A stretch of DNA of 31,329 nt from Deinococcus cellulosilyticus NBRC 106333 = KACC 11606 (GTDB taxonomy: Bacteria > Deinococcota > Deinococci > Deinococcales > Deinococcaceae). Location: positions 1 to 31,329 of the forward strand of contig NZ_BJXB01000042.1 of assembly GCF_007990775.1 (NCBI RefSeq), read 5' to 3'. The notes beneath the pieces were generated by a model that did not search any database, had not been told where the DNA came from, and worked only from the letters and a program-made list of their open reading frames with translations. The number at the start of each line of letters is the position of its first letter. Positions within the stretch are counted from its first letter, which is position 1. Positions 21,619-28,292 of the stretch are shown in pieces. Position numbers and translations under genes: made by a program.

Positions 21619-22692
21619 ATGACTCAACACCGTTTTTACGTTGGAACCTACACCCAGGATGTCCCACACATTGCCAAATCTGCCGGGAAGGGCATTTATG
21701 TTCTGGACCTCGATTCCACCACAGGACAGCTGACAGAGGCAACCCTGGCAGCAGAACTGGTCAACCCCTCTTTCGTCGCGGTCCATCCTGACAGAAAAAC
21801 CGTGCTGGCCGTCAGTGAAACAGAGCAGGGAACAGTGTCCAGTTTTCAGGTCAAGGAGGACGGCACCCTGCAACTGACCAGCACCCAGTCTGCTATCGAA
21901 GGGGCCACCTGCTTTGTGAGCACCGATCTGGAAGGCAAACTTGCCCTGGTCGCAAACTACATGGGCGAGGTTTCTGTGCTGGCCTACCCCATCACCGAAG
22001 AGGGTGCCCTGCTGCCCCATCAGGCCCTGGACCGACATGAGCACCACACCCAGCGTGAAGGCCAGGACAGTCCCCATGCCCACTGCATCCGCTCATTGCC
22101 CGGTGGGCGGTATGTGGCCGCCACCAACCTCGGCACCGATGAGGTGTACGTGTATGACCTTCAGGGAGAAAGTGGTCCTCTGAGCCGTGTGCACATCGCC
22201 TCCTTCCCGGAGGGCTCCGGTCCCAGGCACATTCAATTTGACGCTTCTGGGAAGCTGGCTTACGTGTGCACAGAACTGTCTTCCCAGCTGGTCAGCTTGC
22301 GTGTGGAACCCGAGACCGGGGTGATGCTCGCCCTGAACATCGCCTCCACCCTCCCTGAAGATGCACAGGGAACAGAGAACTCCACCTCAGAAGTGCTGGT
22401 CAGCCCGGAAGGCCATTTTGTGTATGTGGGGAACCGGGGCCATGACAGCATTGCTGTTTTTCAGGTGCAACAGGACACTGGAGAGCTCGAATTGCTCAGC
22501 ACTGCATCCACCCAGGGCAAAGGTCCGAGGGGCATGGCCCTGTCTCCAGATGGACAATTTCTGCTTGCTGGAAACCAGGACAGCGACACCATCATGGTGT
22601 TCAGACGGGATGCCCAGGAGGGCGGACTGGAGCCTGTAGGGCTCTTTCCCTGCCCCACTCCGGTCAGTCTTGCATTTGTGCCAGAGACCTGA
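21619..22692 (+). CDS. Lactonase family beta-propeller (6-phosphogluconolactonase-like)
   Basis: A 357-residue protein of the YbhE/Pgl-like lactonase family, a seven-bladed beta-propeller. Repeated blade motifs are visible: VNPSFVAVHPDRKTVLAVSE, YVAATNLGTDEVYVYDL, GSGPRHIQFDASGKLAYVCT, PEGHFVYVGNRGHDSIAVFQV (listed in part) and KGPRGMALSPDGQFLLAGNQ. The HIQFD, GNRGHDSI and LLAGNQDSDTI segments are typical of the family. No signal peptide is seen. The frame is open from 21580, but the ATG at 21619 has AAGGGAG at 6 bases and starts the propeller, so it is chosen. It would hydrolyse 6-phosphogluconolactone or a related lactone; the exact substrate is uncertain. Confidence 0.9.
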   Translation: MTQHRFYVGTYTQDVPHIAKSAGKGIYVLDLDSTTGQLTEATLAAELVNPSFVAVHPDRKTVLAVSETEQGTVSSFQVKEDGTLQLTSTQSAIEGATCFVSTDLEGKLALVANYMGEVSVLAYPITEEGALLPHQALDRHEHHTQREGQDSPHAHCIRSLPGGRYVAATNLGTDEVYVYDLQGESGPLSRVHIASFPEGSGPRHIQFDASGKLAYVCTELSSQLVSLRVEPETGVMLALNIASTLPEDAQGTENSTSEVLVSPEGHFVYVGNRGHDSIAVFQVQQDTGELELLSTASTQGKGPRGMALSPDGQFLLAGNQDSDTIMVFRRDAQEGGLEPVGLFPCPTPVSLAFVPET

Positions 22693-22707
22693 AGAACAAC
22701 ATAAAAA

Positions 22708-22738
22708 AGAGGCCAGATGTTCTGGCCTCTCTTCTTTT
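22708..22738. terminator. Bidirectional terminator after lactonase
   Basis: A 10-bp stem AGAGGCCAGA/TCTGGCCTCT with loop TGT (22708-22730), followed by CTTCTTTTG on plus and TTTTTTAT on minus (read on that strand). Confidence 0.8.
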
Positions 22739-22844
22739 GACACATGGGGCAGTGGGTCATGAGTTGAGAAAAAAGCTCGCTGTGAACTGTAAGCCCTGTA
22801 AATCACCCCAGCCCTCTTGATGCCTCTAAAACACCCTCCACAAC

Positions 22845-23201
22845 TCAGGCGGTCATGCTGCTTGAAACTGCAGGCAGGGGCAGGGAAAGGCAGGGCATGA
22901 GCTGGCCCCCGGTGTAACCTCCGGGAAGGCCCTCAAGCTGCACATGCTGGTGTTCACCTGTGCTGTCCACGCAGTAGAATTTCAGGCTGCTCGCCGGGGT
23001 GAGGTGCCTGAACAGGGCCTCTCTGTAAAAAGCATTGATGACACGGTACATGTCGCAGTCCAGTTTGTGGGAAGGCCTGGGAAGGCGGAACATCACCGTG
23101 ACCTGGTGGCGGTCATCGTCGGCATACACATCCACCTTGCACTGATCGGTGCGTTGTGGGGTGGGCAAGGGAAATCGAGGATGGGAATAGATCAGGTCCA
23201 T
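22845..23201 (-). CDS. Small hypothetical protein
   Basis: A 118-residue protein of unknown family. The first 20 residues are Pro-rich, then come two alternating hydrophobic strands (CKVDVYADDDRHQVTVMFRL) with many Asp residues, a helix (MYRVINAFYREALFRHL), another strand (SSLKFYCVDSTGEHQHVQL) and a Ser/Pro-rich tail. It is a soluble alpha/beta protein. The ATG at 23201 has a good AGGAGG, 10 bases upstream. It sits between the lactonase terminator and the HD-GYP gene's 3' end. No function can be suggested. Confidence 0.65.
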   Translation of the reverse strand: MDLIYSHPRFPLPTPQRTDQCKVDVYADDDRHQVTVMFRLPRPSHKLDCDMYRVINAFYREALFRHLTPASSLKFYCVDSTGEHQHVQLEGLPGGYTGGQLMPCLSLPLPAVSSSMTA

Positions 23202-23480
23202 AGCTGCTGGTCCTCCTATGGGTCTGCTGCTCTGAATGTGAATGGTGATTTCTGGAAGAGGTCAAAGCTGAGCAGCAGAGACGTTCATCCTGTGGGCAGA
23301 ACTTGCCTGTGAGATGTTGAACCTGTGCTGTCAGATGTCTTTACTTTAAGCAGTCTGCATGAAAGGTTTTTTACCGTTGATATGTGTTTCATGACAGCAG
23401 ACTGAGGCAAAACCACCCCTTCTCAGAGGCACCCCTCAGCTGACCTTCCAGAAGGTCATCGATCATCCAGAGGTTTGTGT
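23202..23480. other. Intergenic stretch between HD-GYP and small gene
   Basis: About 280 bases. It contains a perfect 7-bp hairpin TGACCTT CCAG AAGGTCA (23443-23460 approx.), without a T-tract, which could partly end HD-GYP transcription. No gene is seen. Confidence 0.4.
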
Positions 23481-25484
23481 TCAGGCGGATCTGGCGTTCT
23501 GCTGTTCTGCACCCTCTTCAGGATGCCTGAGCATTTCGTGTTCCATCACCTCGCTGAACACCTTGACCACCTCAGGGTCGAACATGCTGTTCGCACAACG
23601 CTGGATCTCTGCCATGGCTGCCTCATGGGTGAAGGGTTCCTTGTAGGGCCGTCTGGAAATCAGGGCATCATACACATCCACCACTGTAAAAATCCGGGCC
23701 GCAAGGGGAATGGAGTATCCAGCCATCTTTGCAGGATAGCCATTGCCATCCCAGCGCTCATGGTGATGCAGGATCACATCCAGGGTGGCCTGCGGAAGGC
23801 TGGGAATGTTTTTCAGCATCTCAAAACCGATTTCGCTGTGCTTCTTGACCTGCTCGAACTCCTCAGGGGTCAGCCTGCCGGGTTTGAGGAGGATGTGGTC
23901 CGGGATGGCAATCTTTCCGGTGTCGTGCAGGTAGGCCCCCCAGCGCAGGGCGTCCAGTTCATCTCCATTGATGCCCAGAGCACGACCCAGCAGGTCGGAC
24001 AGTTGCACCACCCGATCCGTGTGGCCTTTGGTTTCGTAATCCCGGTACTCCAGCACCATCCCGATGGCTTTGAGGGTCTCCTCCCGACTGGTGGAGAGCT
24101 TCTCGATGTAGGTGTTGCGCTCAAAGGCGTGCGAAATGCGGTCTCTGACCGCCCGCAGGATGCGACGGGTGTTCCCGGTGAATTCCACTTTGTCTGTGCA
24201 GGTCCCAAGGGCAAGAAAGCCCTGGATGCGGCCATCTGCCGTAACCGGCAGGACAGCCACCTGAAACGCATCCATACGAGGCAGAGACTCAGCAGGTTCA
24301 CAGATGGGTTCTGATGCACTGAAGAAAGCCGGAGTTCCCTTCAGAAAAGCGTGCAGCAGCCTGGGACCAGCAGCCTTCAGGTAACGTCCAAGCAGCACTT
24401 CCCCTTCTTCTGGGGAGAGGTTCAGGCAGGTGTCCACCTGGTACTGGTGGTCCGTCACCTTCACAAACATCCCGTAATCAAACGGAATCACCGCTGTGCA
24501 GTGCTTGAGGGCAAGCTGAATCACGTCCGAGGGATCGCTGGCCTCCTCGAGCTCCTCGGCCAGGGTGACCAGCTGGGTGGAGGTGGTGAGGGAAGCCATC
24601 AGCTCCTGACGGGCCACCACACGGTCCGAGATGTCCAGGCTGGAAGAAATGAACCCGTGGCACACCTCACCCTCCCAGATCAGACGAAATGCCGTTTCAC
24701 ACCACAGGTGATGCCCTTCTTTGTGACGGATGCGGTACTCCAGCATGTGCTGGTCTGCGTGGCGTTCCACTGCCGCCGTGACCTCCTGTTCCACCATCGG
24801 CCAGTCCTCCGGGTGAATGTAGCCGTAATCGGGAATCGCCAGAAATTCCTCGGGCGTGTATCCCAGAATCGCTGTGATGGAAGGGGACACATAAGAGGCA
24901 TGGAAATTCGCATCAAACTGCATGATCAGGTTGACCGTGTTCTCGGCAATCAGGCGAAACTGGGCCTGACTTTCCTCCAGAGCGCGGCGGATGCGACTTT
25001 TCTCGGTGACATCCAGAATCACCCCAAGACGTGCCGGGCGGCCCTGGTACTGCAGGTCCTGACCATGCACCTGCACTTCAATGGACTCACCGCTTTTTTT
25101 CAGGTGCACCCAGGTCTGTTCACTGTTCTTGCTCTGGTGCTGAACCACATGCTGCAGGTGCTGCATGAGCATCTGGTGTTCCGATTCAGGCCGGATGTCC
25201 AGCAGGGTCATCTCCAGAAACTCATCGCGGCTGTAGCCGTATTTCTGCAGGGCGGCCTGATTGACTTCCAGAAACTGCAGGGTGCTGTTGTCATAGACCC
25301 ACATGGGCAGGGGATTCAGTTCAAAGGTGGCCTGAAACAGTTCACCTGATTCTGGAACACAGGCTGCATGGGCAGCGGGCACAGTGGGGGTGGTGGTCTG
25401 CACCTCTGAGCAGGTGATCTCCAGTCCGGTGTCTTCTGCAGCAAGAGATGCTGCATGGTGTCGTGTTGGAAAGTGAACGGTCAC
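23481..25484 (-). CDS. PAS-PAS-GAF-HD-GYP signalling protein, putative c-di-GMP phosphodiesterase
   Basis: A 667-residue cytoplasmic sensor-effector. In this numbering, two PAS domains (about 51-160 and 175-286), a GAF domain (about 308-453) and an HD-GYP domain (about 468-653). The HD-GYP signature is complete: YLHDTGKI with His520-Asp521, KKHSEIG, HHHERWDGNGYP (574-584) and VVDVYDALISRRPYK. Such domains hydrolyse cyclic di-GMP, and the PAS and GAF domains would sense ligand or redox signals. The frame is open to a TTG at 25625, but the extra 47 residues look non-coding and a GTG at 25484 has AAAGGA at 7 bases. The latter is preferred. No GGDEF protein is nearby. Confidence 0.9.
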   Translation of the reverse strand: MTVHFPTRHHAASLAAEDTGLEITCSEVQTTTPTVPAAHAACVPESGELFQATFELNPLPMWVYDNSTLQFLEVNQAALQKYGYSRDEFLEMTLLDIRPESEHQMLMQHLQHVVQHQSKNSEQTWVHLKKSGESIEVQVHGQDLQYQGRPARLGVILDVTEKSRIRRALEESQAQFRLIAENTVNLIMQFDANFHASYVSPSITAILGYTPEEFLAIPDYGYIHPEDWPMVEQEVTAAVERHADQHMLEYRIRHKEGHHLWCETAFRLIWEGEVCHGFISSSLDISDRVVARQELMASLTTSTQLVTLAEELEEASDPSDVIQLALKHCTAVIPFDYGMFVKVTDHQYQVDTCLNLSPEEGEVLLGRYLKAAGPRLLHAFLKGTPAFFSASEPICEPAESLPRMDAFQVAVLPVTADGRIQGFLALGTCTDKVEFTGNTRRILRAVRDRISHAFERNTYIEKLSTSREETLKAIGMVLEYRDYETKGHTDRVVQLSDLLGRALGINGDELDALRWGAYLHDTGKIAIPDHILLKPGRLTPEEFEQVKKHSEIGFEMLKNIPSLPQATLDVILHHHERWDGNGYPAKMAGYSIPLAARIFTVVDVYDALISRRPYKEPFTHEAAMAEIQRCANSMFDPEVVKVFSEVMEHEMLRHPEEGAEQQNARSA

Positions 25485-25644
25485 GGCAGCGTCCTTTCTA
25501 CAGGGCGTGCCAGCATGTTCTTGGAGGGGATGGGTGAATTTCTCCTCATGCCGGTCGCACCACTGACTCCACACATTCCAGGTGCCCGAATACGGAATGT
25601 GCTTCCATGTCTCATGAGTGGGCAAAATGCCACTTCTATTCTGA

Positions 25645-25674
25645 AGCTTAACTGAGTTCCAGAAACAGTGTCAA
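25645..25674 (-). promoter_or_regulatory. Sigma-70 promoter for HD-GYP gene
   Basis: Read on the minus strand, TTGACA (25669-25674), 18-base spacer, TAAGCT (25645-25650). Predicted start is near 25638, about 155 bases before the preferred GTG and 13 before the alternative TTG. Confidence 0.6.
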
Positions 25675-25825
25675 CCGTCCTGAACGTTTTTGTCCAAAAA
25701 AGAGCTTGCTGAATTTCTTACACTCTGATTACTTAAAAAATACAAATTTTACTTATGTTTCCAAAGGTTTTCAATCTGAACTCCAGTGGCTGAGAAAGAA
25801 CAGCTCTTTCCATGCAAATCAAAGT

Positions 25826-25858
25826 GGGTGCTCTGGGGATTTGAATCCCAGAGCACCC
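25826..25858 (-). terminator. Hairpin terminator after MetF-like gene
   Basis: A perfect 12-bp stem GGGTGCTCTGGG/CCCAGAGCACCC with a 9-base loop, 8 bases after the stop. On the minus strand it is followed by ACTTTGATTTG, a weak T-tract. A strong hairpin, so termination or 3'-end protection is likely. Confidence 0.65.
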
Positions 25859-25866
25859 CTGCAGTT

Positions 25867-26625
25867 TCAAAGCAAACCGCTCAGGTAATCGGCAATCCCC
25901 ACCCGAATGGGCATGAAGTAGATGTTGCCCCTGTTTTCCTCCACCCAGTGCAGTGCCTGTGACACAAAAGCCCGGTTCCAGTCCAGCGTGGGCTGAAAAT
26001 CCTTGGGAAAGATGGCCCGGTTGCGGGTCTCCCAGTACCGTCTGGAGCGCTCCCCCACCACCGAGGTCACCCCCCAGAAGATGGGCAAATCCCGGCATTC
26101 GGACTGCTCGAACATCTCCTGGAAAACCCCCATCAGGCGCAGGTCAAAATAGGGCTGGGTGAAAAAGCCCTCTGCACCGGCTTCCTGTTTGCGTTCCAGG
26201 TACTCGAGTTCACTGCGCAGGCTGGAACGGTAGGGGTCCAGCCCTGCATAGACCTTGATCTCTGGAAGCTCCCGTTTGAACTTGCGAATGGCATCAATGC
26301 AGGAGGTCGGATACACCTTGCGACTCATGTCGGTGGGCGGATCTCCCGTCACCACAATCACTTCCCTCACCCCAGATTCCAGAAGCTGGTCAGCAAAGGG
26401 CAGGGGTTTTTTCACGTTCAGGTCGATGGACCGGAAATGGGGAATGGCACTGTTGCTGGGCAGGATCTGCTGCACCGGGCGGCACGCCTGCCAGCTGCGG
26501 ATGTCATACCGCATCAGGTCAGGCAGGTTGATGGTGTCCACCCTGGGCAGGTGCTGCTGGATGTAGCTCAGCTCCTCCTGCAGGTGTTCGAAGGTTTTGG
26601 GAACCAGTTCTACGGCAATCCGCAT
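25867..26625 (-). CDS. metF: Methylenetetrahydrofolate reductase-like protein
   Basis: A 252-residue single TIM-barrel protein of the MetF family, which reduces 5,10-methylene-THF to 5-methyl-THF using FAD and NAD(P)H. Diagnostic segments are MRIAVELVPKT (start strand), VIVVTGDPP, KVYAGLDPYRSSL, and AGAEGFFTQPYFD, where the family has its FFTQ strand. The frame is open from 26733, but the ATG at 26625 has TACACT 7 bases upstream and no SD, and it starts the barrel, so it is preferred. At 252 residues it is shorter than the usual 280-300, so it could be a related paralogue instead of the main MetF. It is divergent from the CutC-family gene. Confidence 0.8.
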   Translation of the reverse strand: MRIAVELVPKTFEHLQEELSYIQQHLPRVDTINLPDLMRYDIRSWQACRPVQQILPSNSAIPHFRSIDLNVKKPLPFADQLLESGVREVIVVTGDPPTDMSRKVYPTSCIDAIRKFKRELPEIKVYAGLDPYRSSLRSELEYLERKQEAGAEGFFTQPYFDLRLMGVFQEMFEQSECRDLPIFWGVTSVVGERSRRYWETRNRAIFPKDFQPTLDWNRAFVSQALHWVEENRGNIYFMPIRVGIADYLSGLL

Positions 26626-26632
26626 GCTCCAC

Positions 26633-26660
26633 AGTGTAGAGACTCCACTGCGGTTTTCCA
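26633..26660 (-). promoter_or_regulatory. Promoter of leaderless metF-like transcript
   Basis: On the minus strand, TACACT (26633-26638) ends 7 bases before the ATG at 26625; a possible -35 TGGAAA (26655-26660) lies 16 bases upstream. Confidence 0.5.
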
Positions 26661-26764
26661 GGCTGAAATCTAGTCCTCTATGGGGCAGGACTGCCCTGAA
26701 GGGTTCAAACTCAGGCAAATCCCCAGCTTGCAATCAAGATCATTTTTTCATCAGCCGCACCTGA

Positions 26765-26770
26765 TATGCT
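26765..26770 (+). promoter_or_regulatory. -10 hexamer (TATGCT) of leaderless cutC transcript
   Basis: TATGCT ends 6 bases before the ATG at 26777. No SD (GAATTC lies between). It mirrors the divergent MetF-like promoter. Confidence 0.5.
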
Positions 26771-26776
26771 GAATTC

Positions 26777-27499
26777 ATGATCGCCGAGGTCGTGGTGGAA
26801 AACTCCATCGAGGTCAGGGAAGCCCAGAACATGGGGGCGGACTCCCTGCTGCTGGTGCGCAACCTCAAGGAGGGAGGCATCAGCCCGGACCTGAAAACCA
26901 TCGGGATGTGCATGGATGCAGCCCGGGTTCCCCTGTCCATTCTGGTCCGCCCAGACAACGAGAACTATTCCTATGAAGAGGGCCGCCGCCGCCGGACCCT
27001 GAAGATTCTGGAATTGTACTGGAACCACGGCATCCGCAACATCACTTTCGGGGCCATCCACAACACTGTGATGGACTGGGACCTGCTGGAAGATGCCATC
27101 ACCCACGGCTTCAGCGTCAACATCAACCTGGCTTTTGACCACACCCTGGACCTCACCAAAAACTATCTGCAACTGGCCATGTACCCGATGGTCCGCCAGG
27201 TGACCACCCGGGGCAAGGCCGAAACGGCGCTGTCCGGGCAGGATGAGATCCGCACCCTGGTGCACCTGGACCGCCCCAACCTGCCCCTCCTCGCTGAAAG
27301 CACAGGCCTGACCCCGGAAAACCTCAAACCTTTTCTGGAACACAGTGGCGTTCATGGCGTGCAATTTGGTCTCACAGCCCGGGAACGCAGTGGCAAATTC
27401 AATTTTCTGCATCTGGAAAGCTGCATTGGCATCATGCGCAAGCATGCCCGCAGCCAGCAGGCGGGAAACTCGGTCACGCCAACCCGATTCCGCTTCTGA
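26777..27499 (+). CDS. cutC: CutC family protein
   Basis: A 240-residue TIM-barrel protein of the CutC family, long linked to copper homeostasis, though the biochemical role is unproven. Family segments in order are VVVENSIEVREAQNMGADSL, NLKEGGISPDL, VPLSILVRP, FGAIHNTVMDW and the long-helix region before LAFDHTLDL (matching the CutC HRAFD motif). The usual catalytic-looking HRAFD is replaced by LAFDH, so the Arg of the canonical motif is absent; it is a divergent member. It is expressed from its own leaderless promoter, divergent from the MetF-like gene. The stop lies 18 bases before the convergent gene's stop. Confidence 0.78.
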   Translation: MIAEVVVENSIEVREAQNMGADSLLLVRNLKEGGISPDLKTIGMCMDAARVPLSILVRPDNENYSYEEGRRRRTLKILELYWNHGIRNITFGAIHNTVMDWDLLEDAITHGFSVNINLAFDHTLDLTKNYLQLAMYPMVRQVTTRGKAETALSGQDEIRTLVHLDRPNLPLLAESTGLTPENLKPFLEHSGVHGVQFGLTARERSGKFNFLHLESCIGIMRKHARSQQAGNSVTPTRFRF

Positions 27500-27517
27500 G
27501 GTCCCTGGATTTCAGGG

Positions 27518-27892
27518 TCAATGGACAGCCAGGCAATAGGTGCGGCACACCTCTTGCAGTGCATCAAAGTTGCTTTTGTGGATCAGGCAGACCCACCCCT
27601 GCTCGGGATGTCCCTGGAACTGCAGCACATAAATGCGGTGCAGGCCCGTCTGAGCAACCTTTTCCAGAATGGCCTGCTCCAGAGCAGATTCATATTCCCA
27701 GAAAGAGGGATGGTCTTCACGGCGGACCTGCAATCCAAACTGTTTCTGTGCATAGTCCACCAGACTGCTTTCGGTGTACCCTGACCCTCTTGGCCCGTAC
27801 TGGTAGCACAGGTCGGCCAGGTCGCAAATGCGGCCTGCAGCTTCTCTGGGAACATCGTACAGGTGATGGGTCGGTATGCGGTGGTGCTCCAT
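27518..27892 (-). CDS. Hypothetical protein
   Basis: A 124-residue soluble protein of unknown family with many aromatic and His residues. It has a His-rich start (MEHHRIPTHHLYD), a helical middle (GRICDLADLCYQYGP, SALEQAILEKVAQTG) and a beta strand pair at the end (HRIYVLQFQG, GWVCLIHKSN), followed by a Cys-containing tail (CRTYCLAVH). The frame opens with a TTG at 27901, but the ATG at 27892 has TAAATT 7 bases upstream and is preferred. It is convergent with cutC, with only 18 bases between stops. No function suggested. Confidence 0.7.
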   Translation of the reverse strand: MEHHRIPTHHLYDVPREAAGRICDLADLCYQYGPRGSGYTESSLVDYAQKQFGLQVRREDHPSFWEYESALEQAILEKVAQTGLHRIYVLQFQGHPEQGWVCLIHKSNFDALQEVCRTYCLAVH

Positions 27893-27899
27893 GATTTCC

Positions 27900-27905
27900 A
27901 ATTTA
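27900..27905 (-). promoter_or_regulatory. -10 hexamer (TAAATT) of leaderless transcript
   Basis: Read on the minus strand, TAAATT ends 7 bases before the ATG at 27892; no SD. Confidence 0.45.
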
Positions 27906-28217
27906 AAGACAGAAAGTCATCAGCGATGTGATCAACACGGCTTTTTTCATTTTGAATTCAGGTGGCATACCTGGGTGATAAAGCGATGATTTTCAACAAC
28001 GACAACAGAATAAGGTCTTAATGTTTTACATTTTCTGTTGTTTTCAGATCCTCAGAAGAAATGTTTCTTCACGTGATCCCATAAATCCATTTTGACTTTA
28101 GATTTTAAATCAATCTTGATGAAGCATATTATGATTTGAGTGAATTCTTCTTTCTGGCGACAAAATACATCAAAGCCCAATGAGCTTTCTTCAAAAAGAG
28201 TCTAAAGTCATCGGGAA

Positions 28218-28238
28218 CACAATTAAAATTGTGCACAA
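28218..28238. promoter_or_regulatory. Nested palindromes, candidate operator
   Basis: CACAATT-AA-AATTGTG (28218-28233) is a perfect inverted repeat, and TTGTGCACAA (28229-28238) is a perfect palindrome overlapping it, so CACAAT/ATTGTG half-sites alternate three times. It lies about 55 bases upstream of the start. Confidence 0.5.
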
Positions 28239-28256
28239 TGAACCAGGTGCATTTGT

Positions 28257-28285
28257 TCAACACAAAAGACAGAAGCAGTTAAAAT
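28257..28285 (+). promoter_or_regulatory. Promoter of leaderless AfsR-like regulator
   Basis: TCAACA (28257-28262), 17-base spacer, TAAAAT (28280-28285), then 7 bases to the GTG at 28293. Four of six -35 positions match consensus. The -10 overlaps the second TTAAAATTGT repeat. Confidence 0.55.
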
Positions 28286-28292
28286 TGTATCT

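Larger units (their letters stand above)
27906..28292. other. AT-rich control region before AfsR-like regulator
   Basis: About 390 bases, clearly richer in A/T than the neighbouring genes and with no ORF of note. It contains a possible upstream promoter TTTAAA-N17-TATTAT (28104-28132), nested palindromes (28218-28238), a direct repeat TTAAAATTGT (28223-28232 and 28279-28288) and the proximal promoter (28257-28285). Confidence 0.55.

Noticed and set aside
25826..25858. tRNA-like T-arm (GATTTGAAT/ATTCAAAT loop with strong stem)
   Set aside because: The stem is a single 12-bp hairpin with no acceptor, D or anticodon arm; it is a terminator.
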